In this document: positions 51,468 through 60,557 of the stretch, in pieces | Position numbering within the stretch: position 1 is the first letter of the stretch | Layout: every line of letters begins with the position of its first letter | Origin: Pseudomonas sp. A34-9 | GTDB lineage: Bacteria > Pseudomonadota > Gammaproteobacteria > Pseudomonadales > Pseudomonadaceae | Reading direction: 5' to 3' | Assembly: GCF_029543085.1 (NCBI RefSeq) | Contig: NZ_CP119967.1 | Coordinates: 2,754,501 to 2,818,500 of the forward strand | Length of the DNA: 64,000 nt | Program-made: the position numbers and the translations under genes | The notes under the pieces: generated by a model | The model's input: only the letters and a program-made list of their open reading frames with translations | Database searches by the model: none | Told to the model about the DNA's origin: nothing

Positions 51468-51872
51468 CTAAACAGCCGAGGGGTTAACTGAGGCTTCGGC
51501 GTCGGCTTCGGCAAAGGCTTCACGGGCCAGCCGGAAACTGTCCACGGCTGCCGGAACGCCGCAATAAATGCCGACCTGAAGCAGAATTTCGCGTATTTGC
51601 TCACGACTCAGGCCGTTACGCAAGGCGCCACGCACATGCAGCTTGAGTTCGTGCGGGCGGTTGAGCGCCGAGATCATCGCCAGGTTGATCATGCTGCGCT
51701 CCTTGAGCGACAAACCCTCACGGTCCCAGACATGGCCCCAGCAGTATTCGGTGACCATTTCCTGCAAGGGGCGGGTGAAGTCGTCGGCGTTGTCGATCGA
51801 ACGCTGCACGTAGGCTTCGCCCAATACCTGAGTGCGGATTTTCAGACCCGTTTCATACTTCTCGTTACTCAT
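51468..51872 (-). CDS. PcaC-like carboxymuconolactone decarboxylase family protein
   Basis: A 134-residue protein. It resembles gamma-carboxymuconolactone decarboxylase (PcaC) along its length: YETGLKIRTQVLGEAYVQRS, EMVTEYCWGHVWDREGL and ILLQVGIYCGVPAAVDSFRL. It has no CxxC, so it is not an AhpD peroxidase. AGGAGG lies 5-6 bases before ATG 51872. It lies in the operon between the flavin reductase and the regulator, with no other protocatechuate genes nearby. It may decarboxylate or isomerise a ring-opened intermediate. Confidence 0.84.
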   Translation of the reverse strand: MSNEKYETGLKIRTQVLGEAYVQRSIDNADDFTRPLQEMVTEYCWGHVWDREGLSLKERSMINLAMISALNRPHELKLHVRGALRNGLSREQIREILLQVGIYCGVPAAVDSFRLAREAFAEADAEASVNPSAV

Positions 51873-51899
51873 AAATCCTCCTGTCACCACAGATCCCTT

Positions 51900-51987
51900 A
51901 TGTAGGAGCTGCCGAAGGCTGCGATCTTTTGATCTTGCTCTTGAAAATCAACGTCAAAAGATCGCAGCCTGCGGCAGCTCCTACAGG
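51900..51987. repeat. REP pair (family B)
   Basis: TGTAGGAGCTGCCGAAGGCT and inverse CTGCGGCAGCTCCTACAGGG around TTTTGATCTTG, inside the operon between flavin reductase 2 and the PcaC-like gene. Confidence 0.88.
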
Positions 51988-52004
51988 GGATTTGTGTAAA
52001 TCCG

Positions 52005-52490
52005 TCAGGCCAGGGTCGGCAACGGCCCGAGCTTGCCCTTGTGGTAAATCATCGGCGTCACCGGTTGCGCTGGCAGGATCAGGTTTTTCACTGCGCCCAC
52101 AATAATCGCGTGGTCACCGCCGTCGTACTCCCGCCACAGCTCGCATTCGATGATCGCCGTGGCCTTGGCCAGAATCGGGTTACCGAGTTCGCTCAAATGC
52201 CACTCGATGTCCTTGGCCTTGTCCTTGCCTTTACCGGCAAACGCATAGGCCTCAGCTGTCTGGTCGGCGGACAGCAAGTGGATCGCGAACTTCTTGCTGT
52301 CGCGCAACACCGGGTAGGTGTCGGAAGCATAGTTTGGGCAGAACAGCACCAGCGCCGGGTCAATCGACAGCGCACTGAAGGCGCTGGCGGTGATGCCGAC
52401 GATGCCGCCGTCCGGGTCAAGGGTGGTGACCACCGTGACGCCGGACGGGAACGAGCTCATGACGTCTTTGTAAATGCCGGGTTCGATCAT
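52005..52490 (-). CDS. Flavin reductase (RutF/HpaC-like), paralogue 2
   Basis: A 161-residue split-barrel flavin reductase with SSFPSGVTVVTTLDPDG (about 12-28), ITASAFSALSIDPALVLFCP (about 33-52) and GGDHAIIVGAVKNLILP. AGGAGT precedes the start. It is the near-twin of the protein at 20570-21055, with no gap in the alignment, differing mainly in surface positions. It lies 12 bases after the aldehyde dehydrogenase gene. No oxygenase is encoded in this operon, so it may serve the distant monooxygenase or another enzyme. Confidence 0.88.
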   Translation of the reverse strand: MIEPGIYKDVMSSFPSGVTVVTTLDPDGGIVGITASAFSALSIDPALVLFCPNYASDTYPVLRDSKKFAIHLLSADQTAEAYAFAGKGKDKAKDIEWHLSELGNPILAKATAIIECELWREYDGGDHAIIVGAVKNLILPAQPVTPMIYHKGKLGPLPTLA

Positions 52491-52502
52491 TTCGCAGGAC
52501 TC

Positions 52503-53984
52503 CTAGCGCATCACAAACGGATCAGGCATCGGTGCCTGAGAGAGGTTGATCCACACCGTTTTCAGTTCGGTGTAGGCCAGCACCGAATCGATGCCGCTTT
52601 CGCGTCCATAGCCACTGTTCTTGAAGCCGCCGATCGGTGCCATCGCCGACACCGCGCGGTAAGTGTTGACCCAGATAATCCCCGAGCGCACATCGCGCGC
52701 GAGGCGATGAGCGCGACCGAGATCGCGCGTCCAGATGCCGGCCGCAAGGCCGAACTGCGAGTCGTTGGCGATGGCCAGCGCTTCGGCTTCATCTTTAAAG
52801 CGAATCACCGAAGCCACCGGGCCGAAGACTTCTTCCTGCATGATCTTCATCGAATTGCGGTCGCATTCGAACAGCGTCGGCTCGTAGAACCAGCCGTCGC
52901 CGAGATCGGTCGGACGCTTGCCGCCGGTACGCAAACGCGCGCCTTCAGCGATGGCATCAGCGACCAGACCTTCGACCACCGCCAGTTGCTGCGCGGTGGC
53001 CATCGGGCCCATCTCACTGTTGTCTTCCTGCGGGTTGCCGATACGAATGCGCTGGGCGCGCTGGACCAGCCGATTGACGAATTCGTCGTAGATCTCGTCC
53101 TGCACCAACAGGCGCGAACCGGACACGCAGCTCTGCCCGGACGCGGCGTAGATCCCGGCAATCGCACCGTTAATCGCGCTGTCCAGATCGGCGTCGGCGA
53201 AGATAATGTTCGGCGACTTGCCGCCCAGTTCCAGCGACAGCTTGGCGAAGTTTTCCGCACTGCTGCGCACCACATGCCTCGCCGTCGCCGCGCCGCCAGT
53301 GAAGGCAATTTTGCGGATCAGCGGATGGCGGGTGAGGGCGGCGCCGGTGCTCGGGCCATAACCGGTAACGACGTTGACCACGCCCGGCGGAATCCCGGCT
53401 TCGAGGGCCAGACGCGCGAGCTCAAGAATCGTTGCCGAAGCGTGTTCGGACGGCTTGATCACAATCGTGTTGCCGGCGGCGAGAGCCGGGGCGAGTTTGA
53501 TCGCGGTCAGGTACAGCGGGCTGTTCCACGGAATGATCGCCGCGACCACGCCCATCGCTTCATGCACGGTGTAGGCGAACAGATCCGGCTTATCCAGCGG
53601 CAGGGTGCCGCCTTCAAGCTTGTCGGCCAAGCCTGCGGTGTAGTGGAAAAACTCTGGCAGATAACTGACTTGCCCACGGGTCTCGCGGATCAGCTTGCCG
53701 TTGTCACGGCTTTCCAGCTGCGCCAGTTGTTCTTTATTTTCGGCGATCAAGTCACCGAGGCGGCGCAGCAATTTGCCGCGCGCGGTGGCGGTCAGACCAC
53801 GCCATGCCGGGCTGTCGAAAGCAGTCTGTGCCGATTGCACGGCGCGTTCGACGTCAGCCTCATCAGCGTCAGGCAGCTCGGCCCAGGCTTGTGCCGTGGC
53901 CGGGTTGAGGCTTTCGAAGGTCTTGCCGGAGAGGGCGTCGACCCATTCTCCGCCGATGCACATCTGGAAGCGTGCGAGTGTCAT
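52503..53984 (-). CDS. NAD(P)-dependent aldehyde dehydrogenase
   Basis: A 493-residue ALDH-superfamily enzyme with all catalytic parts: Asn in IPWNSPLYLTAIKLAPALAA (about 153), the cofactor Lys in VIKPSEHAS, general-base Glu in LELGGKSPNIIFADADLD (about 250) and nucleophile Cys in ASGQSCVSGSRL (about 284). It oxidises an aldehyde intermediate to an acid. It overlaps the alpha/beta hydrolase gene by 4 bases (ATGA), so the two are translated together. The substrate cannot be read from the sequence; in a Rut-like scheme it would act on a semialdehyde, where RutE instead reduces it. Confidence 0.9.
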   Translation of the reverse strand: MTLARFQMCIGGEWVDALSGKTFESLNPATAQAWAELPDADEADVERAVQSAQTAFDSPAWRGLTATARGKLLRRLGDLIAENKEQLAQLESRDNGKLIRETRGQVSYLPEFFHYTAGLADKLEGGTLPLDKPDLFAYTVHEAMGVVAAIIPWNSPLYLTAIKLAPALAAGNTIVIKPSEHASATILELARLALEAGIPPGVVNVVTGYGPSTGAALTRHPLIRKIAFTGGAATARHVVRSSAENFAKLSLELGGKSPNIIFADADLDSAINGAIAGIYAASGQSCVSGSRLLVQDEIYDEFVNRLVQRAQRIRIGNPQEDNSEMGPMATAQQLAVVEGLVADAIAEGARLRTGGKRPTDLGDGWFYEPTLFECDRNSMKIMQEEVFGPVASVIRFKDEAEALAIANDSQFGLAAGIWTRDLGRAHRLARDVRSGIIWVNTYRAVSAMAPIGGFKNSGYGRESGIDSVLAYTELKTVWINLSQAPMPDPFVMR

Positions 53985-54814
53985 GCAACGATCCCCTTTA
54001 TCTGGTTTTGTCGGGAGTGTGCGAATTGCAGAAATTCCAGCAGCGTCTGGTTGACCAGTCGCGGTGACTCTACCGGCATCATATGCCGTTGTTCGGGCAG
54101 CACGACAACCGTCGCACCGGGGATGCGCCGGGCCAGTTGCTCGGCCATTTCCGGGGTCGAACCCGGATCGAGCTCGCCAGTGGCGATCAGCGTCGGCGCC
54201 TGAATGCTGCCCAGGTCGTCAACGCGGTACATGTCTTGGGTGGCGAACAATTCGTAGGTGGTCAGGTAGCCTTGCGGATCATTGCCGGCCAGGGTCTGGC
54301 GGATCGCCGCGATCTGCGCCGGATTGGCCGCCTGATATTCGCGGCTGAACCAGCGTGACAACGCAGCTTCGGCGTTGGCGTCCGGGCCATGTTCAGCGGC
54401 TTGCGCGGTGCGGGCGATAACGCCGGCACGCTGTTCTTCGCTGCGGTTGAACACGCTGTTCAACACCACCAGGCTTTGCAGGCGCTCCGGGTAATGCAGG
54501 GCAAAGGCCCGCGCGACCAGACCGCCCATGGAGAAACCGATCACCGCTGCCTGCGGCAGATTCAGATGATCGAGCAGCTCCAACAACTGATCGGCGTAAC
54601 CGAGCAGGGCGGTACCGCTGGCCGGTCGCGGGCTGGCGCCATGACCGAGCATGTCGTAGGCGATGACCCGGTATTGGCTGGACAGGCCGACTATCTGGCC
54701 GCCCCACATTTCTTTGTTCAGGCCCACGCCGTGGATCAAGACCACGGGCTGGCCTTGGCCGGTCGCCAGGTAACTGGTGCCAGCCGGGGTGAGTTCAGCG
54801 GTGAGCCGAATCAT
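53981..54814 (-). CDS. Alpha/beta hydrolase (RutD/PcaD-like)
   Basis: A 277-residue hydrolase. The oxyanion motif is VVLIHGVGLNKEMWGG (about 24-39), the nucleophile elbow VIGFSMGGLVARA (Ser about 95), the acid is in ATGELDPGS and the catalytic His in PEQRHMMPVESP. Start ATG 54814 (MIRLTAELTPAGTSYLATGQ) has AGGAG upstream; the longer frame to 54958 is rejected. It is second gene of the operon. The likely role is hydrolysis of an ester, enol-lactone or aminoacrylate-type intermediate. Confidence 0.88.
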   Translation of the reverse strand: MIRLTAELTPAGTSYLATGQGQPVVLIHGVGLNKEMWGGQIVGLSSQYRVIAYDMLGHGASPRPASGTALLGYADQLLELLDHLNLPQAAVIGFSMGGLVARAFALHYPERLQSLVVLNSVFNRSEEQRAGVIARTAQAAEHGPDANAEAALSRWFSREYQAANPAQIAAIRQTLAGNDPQGYLTTYELFATQDMYRVDDLGSIQAPTLIATGELDPGSTPEMAEQLARRIPGATVVVLPEQRHMMPVESPRLVNQTLLEFLQFAHSRQNQIKGIVA

Positions 54815-54845
54815 GGAGCGCTCCTGCAATGCCTTTTTATTGGGG

Positions 54846-55436
54846 TTACTGGGCTTTTTCGGCGGCCAGTTCTTCCAGATCGATGTAGCGGTTGCCGATG
54901 CGCGGGTGCAGGCGACCACCGTCGGCGCAACCCAGCACCACGACAATTTCGTCGGCACGCGGCGCGTCTTCGATCTGCATTTCCAGGGTGATGTAGTGCG
55001 AACGCTGGCCTTCGTCGTCCTTGTGCATCATCGGTATCTGAATCGAGGTGCCCGGGCCACCGCGCTTGTTGGTGAAGCTCAGGTAGCTCTTGGCGTTGAC
55101 GGCTTCGCGGTAGTGGTTGCCGAAGCGCAGGGTGTGGATCACCGCAGAGGCGTGTTCGATCTCGCCGTCAGCGCCGACCACGGCCGCTTTGCCGTAGGCC
55201 TCGATCTTCTCGGCACCGCCGATGATGCCGACCAGACGCTCAACCATCAGGGCACCGAGGTCGGAGCAATTGGCGCGGATCTGCGGCTTGAGGTCTTCAA
55301 CGAAACCGTTGCCCACCCAAGGGTTCTTCATCACCACGGCGAGGCCGACCATGGTCACCGGCTTGTCAGTGGCTTTGCCGCCTTCGATGAAGGTTTCTTC
55401 GACATAGCTGACGATCTTGCGAATTTCGAAACTCAT
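54846..55436 (-). CDS. DUF1185 ('amino acid synthesis') family protein
   Basis: A 196-residue protein with TFIEGGKATDKPVTMVGLAV (about 15-34), a conserved KNPWVG segment, and GKAAVVGADGEIEHASAVIH (about 83-102). The family (PF06684) has a chorismate-mutase-like fold in its solved members, the same general fold as RidA/RutC proteins; its reaction is not established. GGAG precedes the start. It is first gene of the operon, 42 bases downstream of the operator at 55478. I infer it processes an unstable enamine/imine-type intermediate. Confidence 0.85.
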   Translation of the reverse strand: MSFEIRKIVSYVEETFIEGGKATDKPVTMVGLAVVMKNPWVGNGFVEDLKPQIRANCSDLGALMVERLVGIIGGAEKIEAYGKAAVVGADGEIEHASAVIHTLRFGNHYREAVNAKSYLSFTNKRGGPGTSIQIPMMHKDDEGQRSHYITLEMQIEDAPRADEIVVVLGCADGGRLHPRIGNRYIDLEELAAEKAQ

Positions 55437-55477
55437 GAGCTGCTCCGTAGGGGGATTGAGAGTGTCTGTGCGTCTGA

Positions 55478-55494
55478 TGGTATACCATAATACC
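55478..55494. promoter_or_regulatory. GntR-type operator upstream of the DUF1185-NUDIX operon
   Basis: TGGTATACCATAATACC, the best-conserved copy of the shared site, 42 bases before the first gene of the seven-gene operon. Confidence 0.72.
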
Positions 55495-55590
55495 GATCGT
55501 GCAAGTCCCCCTCACGAGTTTTGTCGCATCCATCCGGCGAATGGCGATGCATTCACCCGTCACCACAAATCCTGAGATCACCGCTAACCC

Positions 55591-55681
55591 TGTGGGAGCG
55601 AGCCTGCTCGCGAAAGCGGTGGGTCAGCCAATAAACAGGGTGACTGGTGCACCGCATTCGCGAGCAGGCTCGCTCCCACAA
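55591..55681. repeat. REP pair (family A)
   Basis: GTGGGAGCGAGCCTGCTCGC and inverse GCGAGCAGGCTCGCTCCCAC, about 50 bases apart, between the divergent catabolic operon and the YCF48-like gene. Confidence 0.88.
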
Positions 55682-55897
55682 TGGAAATCAGCGTTAGTAG
55701 AGCTCCGCTCGCGGTTAACAAAAGATAACGTGGCGCCGATTGTCAGACGTTTCGAAAGCCCGATAGGATGAGCCAGCTTCCGAAGTGGCTCTGGATTGCG
55801 GGTTTCAGGACTATGCTCCTGAGCAGCCATCAACGGAGCACACTTGCGGCGCCCTTGAAGGCCCAATGGCCTAACAATAATAAATAGGGGAAGGTCT

Positions 55898-56941
55898 ATG
55901 AGTCGTTGCCGCCCGCCGGCGTTACGCAACACCGCGTTGCTGGCCACAGCACTCTCTCTGCTGGGCTTTGCCACGTTATCGGCCCCGGTGAATGCCGCCG
56001 AGGCGCCAGCCGACGTGGTCTACGCCACCGAATCCGCCAAAGCCACGAAAAGCCTGATTCTTGATGTCGTCCACGCCGGTGCGCGTTTGGTCGCGGTCGG
56101 GGATCGCGGGCACATTCTCTACTCCGATGACCAAGGCAAAACCTGGACCCAGGCCAAGGTGCCGAGCCGGCAACTGCTGACCGCGGTGTACTTTGTCGAC
56201 GACAAGCACGGCTGGGCGGTCGGTCATGACGCGCAAATCCTCGCCAGCGCAGACGGCGGTCTGACCTGGACCAAGCAATTCGAAGACCTCAAACGCGAAT
56301 CGCCACTGCTCGACGTCTGGTTCAAGGACGTCAACAGCGGCCTCGCCGTCGGCGCGTACGGTGCGCTGCTGGAAACCACCGACGGCGGCAAGAACTGGCA
56401 AGACGTCAGCGACCGCCTCGACAACGAAGATCAATTCCACCTCAACGCCATCGCCGCGGTGAAAGACGCCGGGCTGTTCATCGTCGGCGAGTCGGGCAGC
56501 ATGTTCCGCTCCGCCGACTGGGGCCAGACCTGGGAAAAACTCGAAGGCCCGTACGAAGGCTCGCTGTTCGGCGTGATCGGCACGGCGCAACCGCAGACCC
56601 TGCTGGCTTACGGCCTGCGCGGCAACCTTTATCGCTCCACGGATTTCGGCAGCACCTGGGAGCAGGTCGAACTGAAAGCTGCGCGCGGATCGCTGGAGTT
56701 CGGCCTGTCCGGCGCAACCTTGCTCGAAGACGGCTCGATCGTGATCGTCGGCAACGGCGGTTCGGTGATCAGCAGCAGTGACAACGGCGAAACCTTCAGC
56801 GTGTTCAACCGTCCGGACCGCATCTCGCTGTCATCGGTCACTGCGGCTGGCGACGGCAACCTGATTCTGAGCGGGCAGGGTGGCGTTCACACCACGCTGC
56901 CAAACGGTGCCGAGATCAATAATAAGAAGGCGGGGCTATGA
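55898..56941 (+). CDS. YCF48-like beta-propeller protein, exported
   Basis: A 347-residue protein with a signal peptide (about 1-33, ending VNAAEA). Sialidase/YCF48-type propeller repeats follow: HILYSDDQGKTWTQAK, ILASADGGLTWTKQF, LLETTDGGKNWQDV, MFRSADWGQTWEKL and LYRSTDFGSTWEQV, each with the S/T-x-D-x-G-x-T-W Asp-box. Its stop overlaps the start of the MMPL transporter gene. YCF48-like proteins beside RND/MMPL exporters recur in pseudomonads and marine proteobacteria, so it is probably a periplasmic partner of that pump. AGGGGAAGG precedes the start. Confidence 0.87.
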   Translation: MSRCRPPALRNTALLATALSLLGFATLSAPVNAAEAPADVVYATESAKATKSLILDVVHAGARLVAVGDRGHILYSDDQGKTWTQAKVPSRQLLTAVYFVDDKHGWAVGHDAQILASADGGLTWTKQFEDLKRESPLLDVWFKDVNSGLAVGAYGALLETTDGGKNWQDVSDRLDNEDQFHLNAIAAVKDAGLFIVGESGSMFRSADWGQTWEKLEGPYEGSLFGVIGTAQPQTLLAYGLRGNLYRSTDFGSTWEQVELKAARGSLEFGLSGATLLEDGSIVIVGNGGSVISSSDNGETFSVFNRPDRISLSSVTAAGDGNLILSGQGGVHTTLPNGAEINNKKAGL

Positions 56942-59322
56942 CTTCCTTGATCACTCCTCAGCAGGACAAGGCGACATTTCTTGAGCGCCTGATCTTCAAC
57001 AACCGCCCGGCAGTGATCCTCATCTGCCTGGTGGTGAGCATTTTCCTGTTCTGGCAGGCGACGTTGATCCGGCCGTCGACCAGTTTCGAAAAAATGATCC
57101 CGCTCAAGCATCCGTTCATCGAGAAGATGATGGAGCACCGCAACGATCTGGCGAACCTGGGCAACACCGTGCGCATTTCGGTGGAGGCCAAGGACGGCGA
57201 CATCTTCTCCAAGGAGTACATGGAGACCCTGCGTCAGATCAACGATGAAGTGTTCTACATCTCCGGCGTTGACCGCTCCGGCCTGAAGTCGCTGTGGAGT
57301 CCGAGCGTGCGCTGGACCGAAGTGACCGAAGAGGGTTTTGCCGGCGGTGAAGTGATCCCGCAGAGCTACAACGGCTCGCAGGACAGCCTCGATCTGCTAC
57401 GCAACAACGTGCTCAAGTCCGGGCAGGTCGGGCGTCTGGTGGCCAATGACTTCAAATCGAGCATCGTCGACATCCCGCTGCTGGAGTCCTATCCGGATCC
57501 GGAAGACCAGGGCAAGTTGCTTGCACTGGACTATCGCAAGTTCTCCCATGAACTCGAAGACAAGATCCGCAACAAGTTCGAAGCGCAGAACCCCAATGTC
57601 AAAATCCACATCGTCGGTTTCGCCAAGAAGGTCGGCGACCTGATCGACGGTCTGGTGATGGTGGTGCTGTTCTTCGGCATCGCGTTCGTCATCACCCTGA
57701 TCCTGCTGCTGTGGTTCACCAACTGCGTACGCAGCACCATTGCGGTGTTGAGCACGACGCTGGTGGCGGTGGTCTGGCAGCTCGGTCTGATGCACTTTTT
57801 CGGCTTCGGGCTCGATCCGTATTCGATGCTGGTGCCGTTCCTGATCTTCGCCATCGGCATTTCCCACGGCGTGCAGAAGATCAACGGTATCGCCCTGCAA
57901 TCCAGCGAGGCCGATAACGCACTGACCGCAGCGCGCCGCACCTTCCGGCAATTGTTCCTGCCGGGGATGATCGCGATTCTCGCGGACGCGGTGGGTTTCA
58001 TCACGCTGTTGATCATCGACATCGGCGTGATCCGTGAACTGGCCATCGGCGCGTCCATCGGCGTGGCGGTGATCGTGTTCACCAACCTGATTCTGCTGCC
58101 GGTGGCGATTTCCTATGTCGGTATCAGTAAACGCGCGATTGCCAAGAGCAAGAAAGACGCAAACCGCGAACACCCGTTCTGGCGTCTGCTGTCGAACTTT
58201 GCCAACCCGAAAGTCGCACGCATCTCGGTGGTGCTGGCGCTGATCGCCTTCGGTGGCGGCCTCTGGTACAGCCAGAACCTGAAAATCGGCGACCTCGACC
58301 AGGGCGCGCCGGAACTGCGTCCGGACTCGCGTTACAACAAGGACAACAACTTCATCATCAACAACTACTCGACCAGCTCCGATGTGCTGGTGGTGATGGT
58401 CAAGACCAAGGCTGAAGGCTGTTCACGCTTTGAGGCCATGGCGCCGATCGATGAACTGATGTGGAAGATGCAGAACACCGAGGGCGTGCAGTCTGCGATC
58501 TCGCTGGTGACCGTGTCCAAGCAAATGATCAAGGGGATGAACGAGGGCAACCTGAAATGGGAAACCCTGTCACGCAATCCGGACGTGCTGAACAACTCGA
58601 TTGCCCGCGCTGACGGTCTGTACAACAACAGTTGCTCGCTGGCGCCGGTGCTGGTGTTCCTCAACGATCACAAGGCTGAAACCCTTGATCGTGCGGTGCA
58701 CGCGGTGCAGGAATTCGCCAAGGACAACAACAAGGACGGTCTGGAATTCATCCTCGCGGCCGGTAACGCCGGGATCGAAGCGGCCACCAACGAAGTCATC
58801 AAACAGGCTGAGCTGACCATCCTGATTCTGGTGTACATCTGCGTGGCGGTGATGTGCATGATCACCTTCCGTTCGTGGGCGGCGACCTTGTGCATCGTCC
58901 TGCCGCTGGTACTGACCTCGGTACTCGGCAACGCGCTGATGGCGTTCATGGGCATCGGTGTGAAAGTCGCGACGCTGCCGGTGGTGGCGCTGGGTGTGGG
59001 GATCGGTGTCGACTACGGCATCTACATCTATAGCCGTCTGGAGAGTTTCCTGCGTGCCGGCCTTCCGTTGCAGGAAGCCTATTACCAGACGCTGAAATCC
59101 ACCGGTAAGGCGGTGCTGTTTACCGGTCTGTGTCTGGCGATTGGGGTGTGTACCTGGATTTTCTCGGCGATCAAGTTCCAGGCCGACATGGGCCTGATGC
59201 TGACCTTCATGTTGCTGTGGAACATGTTCGGTGCGCTGTGGCTGCTGCCGGCACTGGCCAGGTTCCTGATCAAACCGGAGAAGCTGGCGGGGCAGAAGGG
59301 CAATTCGCTGTTTGCGCACTGA
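56938..59322 (+). CDS. MMPL/RND-superfamily transporter
   Basis: A 794-residue inner-membrane protein with the RND duplication: one membrane segment, a large periplasmic loop, a cluster of five to six segments from about 240 (GLVMVVLFFGIAFVITLILL), then the same order again (second cluster from about 625). Characteristic FLIFAIGISHGVQKING and ALGVGIGVDYGIYIYSRLES occur at matching positions in each half. It resembles hydrophobic-lipid exporters (HpnN/MmpL-type). There is no adjacent outer-membrane or fusion protein besides the YCF48-like partner. The substrate is unknown. Confidence 0.9.
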   Translation: MTSLITPQQDKATFLERLIFNNRPAVILICLVVSIFLFWQATLIRPSTSFEKMIPLKHPFIEKMMEHRNDLANLGNTVRISVEAKDGDIFSKEYMETLRQINDEVFYISGVDRSGLKSLWSPSVRWTEVTEEGFAGGEVIPQSYNGSQDSLDLLRNNVLKSGQVGRLVANDFKSSIVDIPLLESYPDPEDQGKLLALDYRKFSHELEDKIRNKFEAQNPNVKIHIVGFAKKVGDLIDGLVMVVLFFGIAFVITLILLLWFTNCVRSTIAVLSTTLVAVVWQLGLMHFFGFGLDPYSMLVPFLIFAIGISHGVQKINGIALQSSEADNALTAARRTFRQLFLPGMIAILADAVGFITLLIIDIGVIRELAIGASIGVAVIVFTNLILLPVAISYVGISKRAIAKSKKDANREHPFWRLLSNFANPKVARISVVLALIAFGGGLWYSQNLKIGDLDQGAPELRPDSRYNKDNNFIINNYSTSSDVLVVMVKTKAEGCSRFEAMAPIDELMWKMQNTEGVQSAISLVTVSKQMIKGMNEGNLKWETLSRNPDVLNNSIARADGLYNNSCSLAPVLVFLNDHKAETLDRAVHAVQEFAKDNNKDGLEFILAAGNAGIEAATNEVIKQAELTILILVYICVAVMCMITFRSWAATLCIVLPLVLTSVLGNALMAFMGIGVKVATLPVVALGVGIGVDYGIYIYSRLESFLRAGLPLQEAYYQTLKSTGKAVLFTGLCLAIGVCTWIFSAIKFQADMGLMLTFMLLWNMFGALWLLPALARFLIKPEKLAGQKGNSLFAH

Positions 59323-59341
59323 TCTGAAAGGCTGAAACGAC

Positions 59342-59374
59342 AAAGCCGCAACCTTAGGGTTGCGGCTTTTTTTG
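59342..59374 (+). terminator. Rho-independent terminator after MMPL gene
   Basis: AAAGCCGCAACC, TTAG loop, GGTTGCGGCTTTTTTTG, 19 bases after the stop. Confidence 0.9.
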
Positions 59375-59394
59375 TGGCTAAAGATCAACAGCCC

Positions 59395-59598
59395 CTCACC
59401 CTAGCCCTCCCGAAACGTCGGACCGCCCGTAGGGAGAGGGAACCGACCGAAGTGTGCGGCTTGATCCATCGACCTGAAATACCGAGTCGATTATGGATTC
59501 ACAGCAGATCGTTCAAGTCGGCGTAACTCTCGAATATCCCCCAATCGGTCCCCTCTACCTCTGGGCGGTCCGACGTTTCGGGAGGGCTAGGGTGAGGG
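59395..59598. repeat. Long inverted repeat (family D), copy 3, with inner perfect arms
   Basis: The left edge CTCACCCTAGCCCTCCCGAA and right edge TTCGGGAGGGCTAGGGTGAG are perfect inverses. An extra arm pair CGAAACGTCGGACCGCCC/GGGCGGTCCGACGTTTCG, absent from copies 1 and 2, is inserted within both arms. Confidence 0.8.
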
Positions 59599-59614
59599 CA
59601 GAAGATCTCAAGCC

Positions 59615-60334
59615 TTAAGAAAGCTCAGCCCCAAGCACAACACTCAGCGCACTCCGCGCATCGTCCAGCTGTACGAGCGTCGCATGCCGAGCCCCAAGCG
59701 CATCACGATTCTCGATAGCGGTAAGAATCGCCTTATGCCGAGGCAACGCCAACTCATGCAGATTCGGCCGCTGATTCGAATGCTTCAACGCCTCGGCAAT
59801 CGCCACCGACAACATGTTGCACAGATTCGCCAGCAAATCATTATGCGTCGCATCGGCAATCCGGCTATGAAAATCCAGATCCGGCTGCAACAGCGCTTCC
59901 GGTGTCGGCGCCGCTTCCATGCGCTGATACGCCTCACCGATGGCGGCGATGTCGGCATCGGTTGCATGTTGAGCGGCGAGGGCAGCAGCGGCGGGTTCGA
60001 TAATGCTGCGCACACTGGTCAGCACATTGAAGAATTCATTCTGCGGGCTGCTTTGCATCAGCCAGTGCAGCACGTCCGGGTCGAGCATGTGCCACTCGCG
60101 GCGCGCCTTGACCACCGTGCCGACACGCGGTTTTGAATACACCAACCCCTTGGCCACCAGCACCCGCGTGGCTTCGCGCAATACCGGCCGACTGACCGCG
60201 TACTCCTCGCAGAGCAAGGCTTCGGCGGGCAGTTTGTCGTCGGGCAAAAAGCGTCCGGAGACGATCTGCATGCCCAGTTCCTGGACGATGCGCGAGTGCA
60301 TGCTTTTACGGTCGGAGGGTTTGCGGTAATCCAT
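59615..60334 (-). CDS. FadR-subfamily GntR regulator of sugar-acid genes
   Basis: A 239-residue regulator with a winged helix (SRPVLREATRVLVAKGLVYS about 49-68) and an FCD domain (about 95-225) with Asp/His metal ligands (LDFHSRIADATHN, PRHKAILTAIENRD). It lies next to an IlvD/Edd-type dehydratase and a divergent MFS carrier, whose promoter region contains candidate operators. It probably represses them until a sugar acid or keto-acid is present. The ligand is inferred. Confidence 0.87.
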   Translation of the reverse strand: MDYRKPSDRKSMHSRIVQELGMQIVSGRFLPDDKLPAEALLCEEYAVSRPVLREATRVLVAKGLVYSKPRVGTVVKARREWHMLDPDVLHWLMQSSPQNEFFNVLTSVRSIIEPAAAALAAQHATDADIAAIGEAYQRMEAAPTPEALLQPDLDFHSRIADATHNDLLANLCNMLSVAIAEALKHSNQRPNLHELALPRHKAILTAIENRDALGARHATLVQLDDARSALSVVLGAELS

Positions 60335-60418
60335 GGGGAACGGCGCGATCCTGAGCGATGGAGATGCCGCGCATCATAGCAGGCACGGCACAATCTTGAG
60401 GCAGATACACAAGCCAAA

Positions 60419-60508
60419 TGTGGGAGCGAGCCTGCTCGCGAAAGCGGTGGGTCAGGCAACTGTATATTGACTGACACTCCCTCTTCGCGAGCAGGCTCGC
60501 TCCCACAG
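60419..60508. repeat. REP pair (family A)
   Basis: GTGGGAGCGAGCCTGCTCGC and inverse GCGAGCAGGCTCGCTCCCAC, between the regulator start and the dehydratase end. Confidence 0.88.
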
Positions 60509-60522
60509 GGGAATGCATTCCA

Positions 60523-60557
60523 ATGTAGGAGCTGCCGCAGGCTGCGATCTTTTGATC
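60523..60557. repeat. Half REP (family B) at the dehydratase stop
   Basis: TGTAGGAGCTGCCGCAGGCT continuing GCGATCTTTTGATC without the inverse arm; it abuts the TAA stop of the minus-strand gene. Confidence 0.8.
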
